Assembly (NCBI GenBank): GCA_902826605.1
Contig: CADEFM010000014.1
Span: 81,531 to 145,530, forward strand
Length of the DNA: 64,000 bases
DNA from: an uncultured Acidobacteriota bacterium
GTDB lineage: Bacteria; Acidobacteriota; Terriglobia; Bryobacterales; Bryobacteraceae
Reading direction: 5' to 3'
Made by a program: the position numbers and the translations under genes. Each line of letters starts with the position of its first letter. Position 1 is the first letter of the stretch. The notes below the pieces were generated by a model. That model searched no databases and had not been told where the DNA came from. It saw only the letters and a program-made list of their open reading frames with translations. Positions 1-9,615 of the stretch are shown piece after piece.

Positions 1-37
1 AGCCACCGCCTCTTTCTCTACCGGCGGTGACGCATGA
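1..37 (+). CDS. possible 3' end of an upstream CDS (partial)
   Basis: From base 2 a frame stays open to a TGA at 35-37, which overlaps the ATG of the sensor kinase at 34 in the ATGA arrangement typical of coupled genes. Only 11 codons are visible, so no family can be named. A response regulator would be a natural partner for the kinase, but that is only a guess. Confidence 0.3.
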   Translation, partial: ATASFSTGGDA

Positions 38-1158
38 TCCCGTACGGCGGGCGTTATGGGTTGCGAGTGGCCCGTGTGGCACTGGCGATGGCCTGTCTGG
101 CCTACTATCCCCTTACTCCGGACGCGGGCATTTCCTCTTCATTAGTATTCCTGATCGCCTACGCCATTTTCGCCGTGGGAACCCTGTTTGAATCGCGCTT
201 TGACGCCGCGCCGCGCGCGGTGGTCGCGCTGGTAATTGATGGGACATACTTTGCCGTGTGCAAGACGCTGGTCCCAATCGATTGGGTCTCCGCACTGGCT
301 TACGGATACCTGCTGACTTCGGCGGCGGCCCTGCACCCTCCTGTCCGCGTGATCGCGGTGGCGGTGACCACGATGACTTTCGTCGTCATCCTGACCGCGC
401 CCGGGGGCGGGCTAATTTGGGTGGCGCTGGCTGCGGCGGGCATGGCCGTGTCATTCTCGCTGCACAAGGCCTATTTGGAGCGGCGGATGTCCAACACGCT
501 GCGTCAGAACGTGATCATCCGCTCCCAGGCGGAAGGCGCGCGCGAGGCCGAGCGCGAACGTATCGCTGCGGATTTCCATGACGGACCGCTGCAGAATTTC
601 GTGAGTTTCCAGATGCGCCTGGAAATAGTGAAAAAGCTGATGGCAAGGGACGTGAACCTGGCCGCCGATGAGCTGCGCCAACTGCAGGATCTATGCCGCC
701 ACCAGGTCGCCGAGCTGCGCAGTTTCGTGCGCAGCATGCGTCCCGTAGATGATGGCATGAGCTTGAGTGCGTCCTTGAGCAAAATGGTGGACCAGTTCCA
801 GCGTGACACTGGAATCTCAGCCGCTTTTTCGAGCGCTGAGTTCAACGATCCCTCCGAGACCGAAGTATCGCTAGAGCTGTTGCAGATCGTGCGTGAGACG
901 CTCAATAACATTCATAAACACTCCGGTGCGTCGCGGGTGGCGATCACAGTGGGTAAACGCGGCGAGAAACTGGAAGTCAAGACCGAGGACAACGGCGGCG
1001 GATTCCCCTTCAGCGGTTCATTCACGTTGGACGAACTCGAACTGCTGCACATGGGTCCCGCCAGCATCAAGAGGCGTGTCAAGATGCTGGGCGGCGAGAT
1101 GCAGCTCGACTCGCGGCCTGGACAGGGGTCCAGCCTGGAAATCCGGCTTCCCGTGTAG
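34..1158 (+). CDS. membrane sensor histidine kinase, NarL/UhpB (HisKA_3) type
   Basis: Two-component sensor kinase. Residues 10-150 form about five hydrophobic segments with no obvious periplasmic domain, so the sensing part is membrane-embedded. A dimerisation/phosphoacceptor helix follows with the HisKA_3 signature ERERIAADFHDGPLQN, placing the phosphorylated histidine at about residue 182. The C-terminal HATPase_c domain shows the N box (ETLNNIHKHS) and a G box (EDNGGGFPF). Kinases of this class usually phosphorylate LuxR/NarL response regulators. None is visible downstream, so a partner may lie upstream, where a stop codon overlaps this start. The signal sensed cannot be read from the sequence. 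Confidence 0.9.
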   Translation: MIPYGGRYGLRVARVALAMACLAYYPLTPDAGISSSLVFLIAYAIFAVGTLFESRFDAAPRAVVALVIDGTYFAVCKTLVPIDWVSALAYGYLLTSAAALHPPVRVIAVAVTTMTFVVILTAPGGGLIWVALAAAGMAVSFSLHKAYLERRMSNTLRQNVIIRSQAEGAREAERERIAADFHDGPLQNFVSFQMRLEIVKKLMARDVNLAADELRQLQDLCRHQVAELRSFVRSMRPVDDGMSLSASLSKMVDQFQRDTGISAAFSSAEFNDPSETEVSLELLQIVRETLNNIHKHSGASRVAITVGKRGEKLEVKTEDNGGGFPFSGSFTLDELELLHMGPASIKRRVKMLGGEMQLDSRPGQGSSLEIRLPV

Positions 1159-1255
1159 CGCGAGAGCGGGACGGGTTTACCTCACCCACCGCTAGCGTTG
1201 CGGCCTGGTTCATGCGAATATCGTTAGCGTAATCATTTCTACAGGAGTTTGATCC

Positions 1256-3079
1256 ATGTTTCGACGAGCCCCTTGGTTTTCGGTTCTCTCGTTGGTCGCG
1301 GCTTTCGCGGCTTGTTCCGCACTCCAGGCCGAAACCGCTGGCCCGGCAGCGTGGGAGAACGACCTGACGCCCATTCGCGCCGCGGACTGGAACTACGATT
1401 TCGCGGCCCATTTACTGGAACGGGCGGGGTTTGGCGGGACCCCTGAAGAGATACAAGAGCTCGCGAAAATGACGCCTGCGCAAGCCATCGCCCGTCTGGT
1501 CCGCTTTCAAGGCTCCAGCGCAGGCAACCTTCCCCCGTTCGAGCATTCAGGCGTTCACGATCCCGGCCTGGAACCCTTTCCGCCCAGCCGGCCCGCCGTC
1601 ACCGATATGGCCAAACGAACGGGCGAGGCACTCGGCATCAAAGTAAAGCCTTCGGGCAACCGGCGTCTGCAGCCAATTGTGGACAAATTTTTCTACTGGC
1701 TCCGCGCAAGCGTTCTCGAGACGAATCGCGTTTCCTATTGGTGGGCGAATCGCATGGTCACAAGTCCGCGGCCTCTGCAGGAAAAGATGGCGCTGTTCTG
1801 GCACGGGCATTACGCGGTGAATGAGGCGAAGGTCCGCGACTATCGCAAGCTGCTGAATGAGCTGGAGCTCTTCGAAAATCAAGGCCTGGGCAATTTCCGG
1901 AATTTAATGGTGGCGGTGGCGCAGGATCCAGCCATGCTTTCCTTCCTGGACGCCGGCGTGAATGTGAAGGGCGCGGCCAACGAAAATTTCGCGCGCGAAA
2001 TCATGGAATTGTTCACCATGGGTGTCGGTAACTATACGGAAAAGGACATCCGTGAAGCCGCACGCGCCTTCACCGGCTGGAATTACGTGGACACGAAGTT
2101 CGTGGTCAACAAAGACCAGCACGACGATGGCATGAAGACGTTTCTTGGCAAGACGGGACGCTTCGATGGCGTTGAGGTGATCGACATCATCATGCAGCAG
2201 CCCGTCACCGCCGACTACATCGCGGGCAAGCTCTATCGCTACTTCGTGCGGCAGGATCTCACGCCTGAGTTGCAGAAGAAATTAGGCGCCGTGTTGCGCG
2301 ATTCGAAGTACGAAATCACACCGCTGCTCGAAGCTATTTTCCTTTCCCGAGACTTTTATAGCCCGGCTTCGGTGGGCACGCAGATCAAGAGCCCGGTTCA
2401 GTTGGCCGTATCCACATACCGCAAGCTGGGTCTCGCGAACGTTCCGGGTAACCCCGATTTCAATGCCGCCACCACCGCGTTAGGCCAGCGCTTGTTCGCG
2501 CCACCGACGGTTGCCGGCTGGGCGGGTGGCCAGAGCTGGATTACTCCAGGACTTCTGCTGGAACGTGGCAATTTCGCCCGGGATATTCTGTTTCCCGATA
2601 TCAACTTCCTGCCGCCGGACCGCATTAACAACAGCGATGAAGTCCGCGGCGTGGCAGACCGGATACGCCAGGGGATGGATATCACGTCCGCCACCAAGCC
2701 CGATTCAAAGAGCGGCGTGATGGCGGAATCGAACATGATGACCGACCGCGATGAGGATTTCAACACGCGCTATGGCAGCTTTCGCGGCTGGCAATTGGCG
2801 ATTGAGCGAGTCAGGCCGATTCCGCGCGACACCGCTCAGTTGAATCTCACGAGGATCGCGCTGGCAGGAAATCCAAAGAACACCACCGAAGTGGTGGACG
2901 CCTTTATCCAGCGGTTTATGCGAGTGCCTCCGGGCGACGACGCGCGCCGCATGTTGATCGCGTACTTGAGCAAGGAATTAGGGACCACGGATATCGAGGC
3001 CGCAAGGACATATCTTGAGGAACCTCTGCGGCTGCTTTTGCACCTGATCATGAGCCAGCCGGAATATCAATTAGGTTGA
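1256..3079 (+). CDS. exported DUF1800 domain protein
   Basis: A 607-residue protein with an N-terminal signal peptide (hydrophobic run in residues 8-25, likely cut after ALQA). The mature part matches DUF1800: an LLERAGFGGTPEEI start, then the core signature NENFAREIMELFTMG and EAARAFTGWNY. The start is supported by AGGAG 10 nt upstream of the ATG. The gene is followed after 11 nt by a DUF1501 gene, the standard pairing of these two families in Acidobacteria, Planctomycetes and Proteobacteria. The biochemical role of the pair is not established, but secretion and co-transcription suggest a joint envelope function. Confidence 0.92.
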   Translation: MFRRAPWFSVLSLVAAFAACSALQAETAGPAAWENDLTPIRAADWNYDFAAHLLERAGFGGTPEEIQELAKMTPAQAIARLVRFQGSSAGNLPPFEHSGVHDPGLEPFPPSRPAVTDMAKRTGEALGIKVKPSGNRRLQPIVDKFFYWLRASVLETNRVSYWWANRMVTSPRPLQEKMALFWHGHYAVNEAKVRDYRKLLNELELFENQGLGNFRNLMVAVAQDPAMLSFLDAGVNVKGAANENFAREIMELFTMGVGNYTEKDIREAARAFTGWNYVDTKFVVNKDQHDDGMKTFLGKTGRFDGVEVIDIIMQQPVTADYIAGKLYRYFVRQDLTPELQKKLGAVLRDSKYEITPLLEAIFLSRDFYSPASVGTQIKSPVQLAVSTYRKLGLANVPGNPDFNAATTALGQRLFAPPTVAGWAGGQSWITPGLLLERGNFARDILFPDINFLPPDRINNSDEVRGVADRIRQGMDITSATKPDSKSGVMAESNMMTDRDEDFNTRYGSFRGWQLAIERVRPIPRDTAQLNLTRIALAGNPKNTTEVVDAFIQRFMRVPPGDDARRMLIAYLSKELGTTDIEAARTYLEEPLRLLLHLIMSQPEYQLG

Positions 3080-3090
3080 GGAGTAACATC

Positions 3091-4320
3091 ATGGCGAAAA
3101 ATTTCAGCAATTTCAGCCGCCGGGATCTGCTTCGCGCCGGCATGTACGGCATCGGCCTGGGTACCGCTCTGCCGATTCCCGCGTTCTCACAGGCCGCCGG
3201 AGCGCTCGCTGCGCAAGCCAAAGCCGATGGGAAAATCCTGGTGGTCCTGGAACTCTCAGGAGGCAACGACGGCCTGAACACGCTGGTGCCTTTCGGCGAC
3301 GACGCCTATTATCGCCACCGGCCGAAGATCGGACTCCCCAAGAAAGAGATCCGCCCTATCGACGATCACTTTGGCTTCAATCGGGGCATGGTGGGTTTTG
3401 AGCGCTTATACAAGGACGGCAAGCTGGCGGTCATTCACGGCTGCGGCTATGCGAACCCTTCGTTTTCGCACTTCACGTCCATGGCTTACTGGCACACCGC
3501 CGCGCCTAACAGCGGCGAACAATATGGGTGGGTGGGCAGGCTCGCTGATACCATGGCCCCGGAAGCCCCGCCGAATTTCCTGGTCAACATCGCCGCGCAG
3601 CAATCGCTCGCGGTGCGCAGCCACCGCAATGTTCCGGTGGTTTTCGACGATCCAACGAAGTTCTCGCGCGAAAGTTTCTATGAGCAGCGCGAAGTTCTGA
3701 ACACGGTTTCAAACGCTCCCACGGCCCAGAACGCAACGCGGCGCTTCTTGCAGGATATCGCCAAGAGCGCCAAGGACTCGTCCACGCTGGTGCAGGAAGC
3801 CTGGTCCAAATACAAATCACCGGTCGATTACGGGGTCACGGGTTTGGACCTGCCAAAAGTGGTGGCGTTGATCGACGCGGGAATGCCCTCGCGGCTGTAC
3901 TACGTGTCCTATCGCAACAATGCGTTCGATACGCACGTGTTTCAAAATGAGCTGCATCAGCGCCTGCTCACCTACGCTTCCGACGCCGTTTCCGCATTCA
4001 TGCTGGATTTGAAACGTATCGGTCGCGCCGACGATGTGGTGGTCATGGTGTTCTCGGAATTCGGCCGTCGCGTGCCCGAAAATGTCAGCCTGGGCACGGA
4101 TCACGGCGCCGCCAACCTGATGTTCGCGGTCGGCAATAAGGTGAAAGGCGGCCAGTACGGCCAAATCCCCAGCCTCACTAAACTGGACGAAGGCGATAAC
4201 CTGCTCCACACCACCGATTTCCGCCGCGTCTACGCCAGCATGATTTCGGGGTGGCTGGGATACAAGGACACGCGCACCCTGCTGAACGGTGACTTTGAAG
4301 CATTCCCGATGTTCGCGTAA
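3091..4320 (+). CDS. exported DUF1501 protein (Tat-type leader)
   Basis: Member of the DUF1501 family (sulfatase-like fold, COG4102), paired with the upstream DUF1800 gene. The ATG at 3091 was chosen over an in-frame TTG at 3076 because GAGGAG lies 7-12 nt upstream of it. The leader contains SRRDLLRAG followed by a hydrophobic stretch, a Tat-like signal. The family start motif LELSGGNDGLNTLVPF is present near residue 45 and a conserved FSEFGRR segment near residue 320. DUF1501 proteins are presumed periplasmic or extracytoplasmic; no reaction has been proven. The very short spacing indicates one transcript with the DUF1800 gene. Confidence 0.92.
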   Translation: MAKNFSNFSRRDLLRAGMYGIGLGTALPIPAFSQAAGALAAQAKADGKILVVLELSGGNDGLNTLVPFGDDAYYRHRPKIGLPKKEIRPIDDHFGFNRGMVGFERLYKDGKLAVIHGCGYANPSFSHFTSMAYWHTAAPNSGEQYGWVGRLADTMAPEAPPNFLVNIAAQQSLAVRSHRNVPVVFDDPTKFSRESFYEQREVLNTVSNAPTAQNATRRFLQDIAKSAKDSSTLVQEAWSKYKSPVDYGVTGLDLPKVVALIDAGMPSRLYYVSYRNNAFDTHVFQNELHQRLLTYASDAVSAFMLDLKRIGRADDVVVMVFSEFGRRVPENVSLGTDHGAANLMFAVGNKVKGGQYGQIPSLTKLDEGDNLLHTTDFRRVYASMISGWLGYKDTRTLLNGDFEAFPMFA

Positions 4321-4479
4321 CGACGAGGGTCATCACAACCGGCTTTGCCACACGTTTGGATCACGGTGACCATGCAGACAAGCCACGATGTAGATCGCTT
4401 TCTCTTCTTCGTCGCCTGGGGGAATTGTCTAGCTTGGGCGGTGGGCTATGCTATTTGATGATTAATACGATTCCTGCCT

Positions 4480-5412
4480 ATGCGTGCCCAGGCAATTGGA
4501 TTGACGACTGTTGTCGGCTTGGCGCTTGCCACGATGGGCATCATCGTCCCGATCATTTGGGATCAATACAAGAGTAGAACTGAACTAACTTTACGCTTGG
4601 TATCCAGGTCGGTCATCGTAAGCCCTTCAAAGGAAATAGAAAAACTTCAGTTTAGTTACGATGGGACAACCGTCCCTAGTTTGTCGCGACTGGAATTCAT
4701 ACTCACGAATAGCGGTCGAACGCCAATTCGAAAGACCGATACCATTTCACCCCTTGCCGTTCATCTGCCGACTGGACTCATTCTGGAGGTACGAATCCTA
4801 GAGACTGTACCTAGCGAAGTGGAAGTGGGATACTTGATCGACCCGGCGCGCAAGGGAATTATCTTCAGCCTTCCTCTTCTCAATCCGAGCGATTACATAC
4901 GGTTCAGCATCCTGACAACAGCTGACAATACCAACGTGCAAGCCAGTGCGAGAATTGCCGGAGTCAGCGGAGTCCGTAGTATAACGGCACTTTCAGATGA
5001 ACCGGTTCGTCGCCCCTTGTCGTGGCAGGTCTACGCCGTCGGCTTTGTGACAGCCTTTCTGGGACTTATTTTTCTCGTCGGGCTCCACCGACTAGGTGGA
5101 GAGGAACTCTTAGCAGCGGCAGTCACGTCAGGAACCCTCATAGTGCCAGATTTTCAGACAATCATGGAATATGAGTCGTGGGTCACAGGACCGCTCCTAA
5201 AGTGGAAAGCGGTTGAACTTAAAAAGATCGAGAAATCGTACTCAGGTATTCCTCGAGGGAATGCGCTCACCGCGACGCAGCGCAGCGATCTGGCCTCCAG
5301 AATTCGCCGAGCACTAACGACCACGCAAGCGGCAACCGGTGCCGTAATCACGATGGGCCTATTGGTGGTGATAGGCGCGGTATATACATCTATACGTGTT
5401 TTTAATCGATAG
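4480..5412 (+). CDS. hypothetical membrane protein, three predicted TM segments
   Basis: A 310-residue protein that I do not recognise. It has an N-terminal membrane segment (residues 6-26), a soluble beta-rich domain of about 150 residues, a second TM segment near residues 186-206 and a third at the very C-terminus (about 283-303). A short amphipathic domain with many Lys/Arg residues lies between TM2 and TM3. Codon choice is less GC-biased than in neighbouring genes, with more A/T in third positions, which could mean a recently acquired gene. It stands alone, with no close partner on either side. Confidence 0.65.
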   Translation: MRAQAIGLTTVVGLALATMGIIVPIIWDQYKSRTELTLRLVSRSVIVSPSKEIEKLQFSYDGTTVPSLSRLEFILTNSGRTPIRKTDTISPLAVHLPTGLILEVRILETVPSEVEVGYLIDPARKGIIFSLPLLNPSDYIRFSILTTADNTNVQASARIAGVSGVRSITALSDEPVRRPLSWQVYAVGFVTAFLGLIFLVGLHRLGGEELLAAAVTSGTLIVPDFQTIMEYESWVTGPLLKWKAVELKKIEKSYSGIPRGNALTATQRSDLASRIRRALTTTQAATGAVITMGLLVVIGAVYTSIRVFNR

Positions 5413-5894
5413 GTTCTGAAGCATCTCGCCTACAATGATCGCGAATCCACGAACCACATCCAACTGGAAAATGCGTTTTCCTTGCATTTTCACTTTCCTT
5501 GCATTTTCAAATAATCGGCATTCTCGTAAGCTCTTTAGAACCCAGCAGTTCAAATCAATGAGAAGGCCCCCGTCTGCCGTTTTATCTGAGCAGCGCAGAA
5601 CCGTTTGGTTACCCGCAACGGCGCGGGACCGGTCGAGTACCGGCAACCTCTCATCACACGTAGACCCGCAAAAGGTTACCTAGGAATCCTTCTCTTGGTC
5701 GATCGGGCTCTCTGATAAGGGAGCTCACGCTAACGCAGCCCGTTCTGAAAGCCTGGCTGTGCGAAATGGGAGGTGCTTGAAGTTGGCTCGCGATGATTCT
5801 AACCAGACGGACGTGACCGCAGCGGGAATAGACGGCTTTCCGATTGGATACATGGTCGCCGAGCCCTGGAGATACAATTGAGGCAGAGGCTTTT
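5413..5894 (+). other. non-coding stretch before msrP
   Basis: No convincing gene on either strand; the short open frames here have no family resemblance or ribosome binding site. The only structure noticed is a short tandem repeat at 5477-5510, listed separately. Confidence 0.5.
5477..5510 (+). repeat. two-copy 17-bp tandem repeat
   Basis: The 17-bp unit tttccttgcattttcac occurs twice head to tail with a single mismatch at the last base. It lies in the gap between the membrane protein gene and msrP. No function is apparent. Confidence 0.7.
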
Positions 5895-6821
5895 ATGCTC
5901 ATTCGCAAACCTGCAGATCTTCGCTATTCCGATGTCACGCCGAAAGAGTTGTATCTTAACCGGCGCCGCTTTCTGGCGGCCGGCTCGGCAGCGCTCGGAG
6001 CTCTTGCGCTGCCTCCCACCTCGAACGCGGCGTCGTTGAGTTTCTCGAAAAGCTCTTACACCGTGGACGAAAAATTGACGCCCAAAGACGACGTCACCCA
6101 CTACAACAACTACTACGAATTCGGCACCGGCAAGGAAGAGCCGGCGCGCTATGCCAACACGCTGATCACATCGCCGTGGACCGTGGAGTTCGGCGGTATG
6201 GTCAACAAGCCTCAGAAACTCGATATCACTTCGATCATCAAGATCGCGCCGCTCGAAGAACGCATCTACCGGCACCGCTGCGTGGAGGCGTGGTCGATGG
6301 TCATTCCATGGATCGGCCTTCCGCTGAGCGCCGTGCTCAAACAGGTGGATCCGAAACCCGGGGCCAAGTATGTCGCATTCCAGACGCTGCACGATCCCAA
6401 ACAGATGCCACGCGGAAAGTATGCAGGCATCGACCTGCCGTACGTGGAAGGCCTGCGCCTGGATGAAGCCATGCATCCTCTTGCGATTCTTGCGGTGGGA
6501 TTGTATGGCGAATCGCTCCCCAACCAGAATGGCGCGCCCATTCGCCTGGTGACCCCCTGGAAGTACGGTTTCAAAGGGATCAAGTCGATCGTGAAGATCA
6601 CGCTTACCGATAAAGAACCGCCTTGCACCTGGAACATTACCAACGCCCGGGAATACGGGTTCTATTCCAACGTCAATCCGCAAGTGGATCACCCCCGCTG
6701 GACCCAGGCTTCCGAGCGCCGCATCGGCGAATTGTTCAAACGGAAGACCCTTCCGTTTAACGGCTATGCCGATCAGGTCGCCGGTCTCTACTCTGGCATG
6801 GATCTGCGCAAATTTTATTGA
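5895..6821 (+). CDS. msrP: protein-methionine-sulfoxide reductase catalytic subunit MsrP (YedY)
   Basis: Periplasmic molybdopterin enzyme that reduces oxidised methionine in envelope proteins using electrons from MsrQ. The ATG at 5895 has GAGG 5 nt upstream and gives 308 residues, normal for the family; the frame itself opens earlier at 5844. The leader carries an RRRFL Tat-type motif followed by a hydrophobic stretch, as expected for a cofactor-loaded exported enzyme. The sulfite-oxidase-fold core includes RHRCVEAWSM, where Cys129 would be the molybdenum ligand. msrQ follows 4 nt after the stop. Assignment is firm. Confidence 0.96.
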   Translation: MLIRKPADLRYSDVTPKELYLNRRRFLAAGSAALGALALPPTSNAASLSFSKSSYTVDEKLTPKDDVTHYNNYYEFGTGKEEPARYANTLITSPWTVEFGGMVNKPQKLDITSIIKIAPLEERIYRHRCVEAWSMVIPWIGLPLSAVLKQVDPKPGAKYVAFQTLHDPKQMPRGKYAGIDLPYVEGLRLDEAMHPLAILAVGLYGESLPNQNGAPIRLVTPWKYGFKGIKSIVKITLTDKEPPCTWNITNAREYGFYSNVNPQVDHPRWTQASERRIGELFKRKTLPFNGYADQVAGLYSGMDLRKFY

Positions 6822-6825
6822 GACC

Positions 6826-7464
6826 GTGTGGAAGAAAATCCTCTTTAGCCGCTGGACCAAGGCAACGCTATTCGCGGTTTGCTTGATTCCCGCCGCGCTG
6901 CTGGTATGGAGAGGATTTCAGGGAGATCTGACCGCCAACCCCGTCGAATACATCGAACACAACACTGGCGATTGGACCATTCGCTTCCTGCTGATTACGC
7001 TGAGCGTGACCCCGCTGCGTAAAATCTTCACTCAACCCCTGTTGACGCGCTACCGGCGGATGCTCGGTCTCTTCTCGTTTTTCTATGTGTGCGTCCACAT
7101 GCTGATGTATCTGACCTTCGATCAGATGTTCGATCCCGCTGCCATCTGGGCGGATGTGGTCAAGCGGCCCTATATCACTGTGGGCACGGCGGGCTTGCTG
7201 ATGCTGATTCCGTTGGCTGTCACCTCAACCGCGGCGATGGTCCGGCGATTGGGCCCCAAGCGCTGGCAGTTGCTGCATCGCCTGATCTATTTCGCAACGC
7301 TTGCAGGAATCATTCACTTCTACTGGCTGGTGAAATCCGACATACGCGAACCTCTGATGTATGGAGTGATTTTGGCGCTATTGATGCTCTTCCGCGTGCG
7401 TATGTGGCTCTCTAACAAGCCCACGAGCGCGGAGACGCGGCCGCTGACCGCAACCCGGACCTAA
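6826..7464 (+). CDS. msrQ: heme-binding membrane subunit MsrQ (YedZ)
   Basis: Cytochrome b-type membrane partner that passes quinone-pool electrons to MsrP. The GTG at 6826 directly after msrP gives 212 residues, close to the usual length; the longer frame from 6766 would overlap msrP by more than 50 bases and adds soluble sequence. About six TM helices are visible. Conserved histidines sit in FFYVCVHMLMYL and in LLHRLIYFATLAGIIHFYW, the family's heme-ligand regions. Gene order and spacing show an msrPQ operon. Confidence 0.94.
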   Translation: MWKKILFSRWTKATLFAVCLIPAALLVWRGFQGDLTANPVEYIEHNTGDWTIRFLLITLSVTPLRKIFTQPLLTRYRRMLGLFSFFYVCVHMLMYLTFDQMFDPAAIWADVVKRPYITVGTAGLLMLIPLAVTSTAAMVRRLGPKRWQLLHRLIYFATLAGIIHFYWLVKSDIREPLMYGVILALLMLFRVRMWLSNKPTSAETRPLTATRT

Positions 7465-7510
7465 ATCTCAGCGCAGGAATCGCCGATTCTCTAAAATAGA
7501 AGTGACATCG

Positions 7511-8395
7511 ATGCACCGTTTTCTTTTACACAACGAACAAATTCTGGAAGCTTCCGCACGGACGCTCGCGGCGGGCCAGGTCGGTCTGCTCTCCGGTTGG
7601 GGCGTCTTTTCCACGTTACGCGTGATGGATGGGGTTCCGTTTGAATGGGCGCGCCATTGGGAGCGCATGAAGCGCGACGCCGCGCATCTCCGTATCCCGT
7701 TTCCAGCGGATCGCGAGTGGCTGGAAACGCATCTGCACGCTTTGATTGAAGCGAACCACGCATATGACGCGACGCTGCGCGTCTACGTGGTGCGCAACAA
7801 GGGTGGGCTTTTTGAAGGCCCCGGACAGACGCGCGATTTCGACACCATTGCGTTTACTGTGGACGTGGCCGCATGGCCGGAAACGGTGCAGTTGGGCGTG
7901 GCGCATGAAGCACGGCACGCTGCCAACGAATTCGCGGGAACCAAGTGCATCTCGTGGGCGGAAAATCTCACGCGCTATGAACGGGCCCGGCAACAGGGCT
8001 TCGATGAGATCATCCTCCTGAATGAACGCGGCGAAGTGGCCGAATGCACATCCGCGAATATTTTCGTCGTGAGCGGCAGCCGCGTGTGGACTCCGCCTCT
8101 CAGCGCAGGATGCCTGCCGGGAGTCACGCGCGCAGTGCTGCTGGAAGATATCGATGTTCCCGGTCTGGAGATCGAAGAGCGTGCGCTGACTCTGAACGAT
8201 CTGGAGATCGCCGATGAAGTCTGCATCACGTCCAGCACCCGCGCGTTGCTGCCCGCCGCACGCATCGAGGGGCTGCAAATTCCGGGAGGCCGTAGCGTGT
8301 GCGACCGTCTGCAGCGCGCGCTAGCCGCTCACGCGGCCGCTTACACCGCCGCGCACCGCAAGCCGGCCCCGGCCGGCGTGAACATCACTCAATAA
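7511..8395 (+). CDS. class IV PLP aminotransferase (BCAT / aminodeoxychorismate lyase-like)
   Basis: A 294-residue fold-type IV PLP enzyme. It shows the N-terminal GWGVFSTLRV segment with an aromatic substrate-pocket region, a catalytic lysine in GTKCISWAENL (about Lys145) and the phosphate-binding stretch EVAECTSANIFVV, followed by CLPGVTRAVLL. These features fit branched-chain aminotransferase, D-amino acid aminotransferase or 4-amino-4-deoxychorismate lyase (PabC); the sequence alone does not decide. No pabA/pabB or ilv genes are nearby. A GTG three codons earlier (7502) is an alternative start; neither start has a strong ribosome binding site. Confidence 0.85.
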   Translation: MHRFLLHNEQILEASARTLAAGQVGLLSGWGVFSTLRVMDGVPFEWARHWERMKRDAAHLRIPFPADREWLETHLHALIEANHAYDATLRVYVVRNKGGLFEGPGQTRDFDTIAFTVDVAAWPETVQLGVAHEARHAANEFAGTKCISWAENLTRYERARQQGFDEIILLNERGEVAECTSANIFVVSGSRVWTPPLSAGCLPGVTRAVLLEDIDVPGLEIEERALTLNDLEIADEVCITSSTRALLPAARIEGLQIPGGRSVCDRLQRALAAHAAAYTAAHRKPAPAGVNITQ

Positions 8396-8442
8396 ACCTA
8401 GGGTCATTCGGCAGGCAGGCATGGCACAATGAGTACCAGACC

Positions 8443-8805
8443 ATGCAATTGGCTTGTCCGAAATGCGGCATTCGCGACGCACGCATCGCCCACCGCCGCG
8501 GAATCGGCGAGGCGCTGCGCGGGATGTTCGGGTGGTTTCCTCTGCGCTGCCGCAGATGTGACGCGCGATGGGAAACCAGCCCCTGGGCGAAACGCGCCTG
8601 GCGCTACGCCCGCTGCCCTCGGTGCTACCGGCAGGATCTCACGTACTGGAGCGAGACCCATTACAATCCGCCATGGCTTGTGCGCTTGTGGCTGACCTTA
8701 GGCGCCAAGCACATCCGTTGCGCGGCGTGCCGTTACAACTTTGCGAGCTTTAGGCCACGCAAAGAACGGTACGAACGCAAACATGAGGAGCGCGGAGAAA
8801 CCTAG
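8443..8805 (+). CDS. small double zinc-ribbon protein
   Basis: A 120-residue basic protein with four CxxC pairs: CPKC near the N-terminus, CRRC at about residue 36, CPRC in the middle and CAAC towards the end. They are arranged as two zinc-ribbon-like sites and separated by Trp/Arg-rich segments. The ATG at 8443 is chosen because the zinc motif begins four residues later; the frame is open further upstream but there overlaps the aminotransferase gene. No enzymatic motif is seen. Function unknown; nucleic-acid or protein binding is possible. Confidence 0.6.
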   Translation: MQLACPKCGIRDARIAHRRGIGEALRGMFGWFPLRCRRCDARWETSPWAKRAWRYARCPRCYRQDLTYWSETHYNPPWLVRLWLTLGAKHIRCAACRYNFASFRPRKERYERKHEERGET

Positions 8806-9615
8806 GCGGGGGAAAAAGAAATGGTTCCAAGTGACCTTTGAGACCGCTCGTTCTCCGACCTGCATGCGCGGTCAGAACTTGGCATCCGGAACGTTCGTGA
8901 CGTGAGCCCTTTGCTCCCCGCCGCCGGTTTTATCCAGCCGCAGATCGTAGCGCTGGTGCGCGTCCGCTCATCATTCCAGTAGAAGTTCGCTTTTCGATGC
9001 GGCCTTTCACTCTCCGGTCGCGACGGCGTGCCTTTCAGCCTGTCTCCGCTACCGGGTCGACGCTCCTGGCCTTCATCTTCAAAGCCGCTATTGAACTTCC
9101 CATAGTCCGTTCGGTTTCGCGCTCCCGGCCTCACCCAGCCTTTTAATGGCCCGGCATGGCTCGATCAACGCGCGCTACCCGTTTCCATGTTCCGCCCAAA
9201 AGCGCTTCGTCTGTATTCGGTTTGGCACTCCCCTTCAGGACTTCTCAATCCTTCCAGCTCTTAGCACCGTTCCCGATTCCAGCCGAAGAAACTTACCATC
9301 GCAGGACGCCCGATTACCTTCACTCCCCGCCGCTATCAGAGTAATTTCTTAGCTATTCCAGCGTCGGATCAATGTTCCAGCTTCGCTACTTCCTGCCTGG
9401 CTCGCTGTCCTTCAAACCTCTTGGAACCACGTTCATCATGCTCCCATTGCGTCTTGCGGTCAAGAGGAAAAGAGAATTTTCCTAAAGAATTTTCTGGCGT
9501 GTAATCAGCGTGTTACAAGCTTACACCTGTGAATCAAATGTTGATAAAACATTCCAAAGTTGAACTGTTTGCGCGTTGCCGCATTTTCGTGGTACCGGCG
9601 ATATCAACATCGAGT
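8806..9615 (+). other. about 800 bp without a supportable gene
   Basis: Several short open frames occur on both strands, but none has a start with a ribosome binding site or recognisable family features. On the minus strand near 8880-8980 a short frame ends in a protein-like stretch (RYDLRLDKTGGGEQ then NVPDAKF and a stop), which might be the decayed end of a lost gene. The + strand from about 9170 to 9440 is pyrimidine-rich. The segment looks like decayed or non-coding DNA. Confidence 0.4.

Noticed and set aside
5799..6860. 353-codon open frame on the minus strand opposite msrP
   Set aside because: It is antisense to a firmly identified gene, rich in His/Arg/Gly runs, and has no family features.
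8802..9134. 110-codon minus-strand frame
   Set aside because: No ribosome site or family resemblance, and the more protein-like stretch in the region is in another frame; listed only as a gene-free region.
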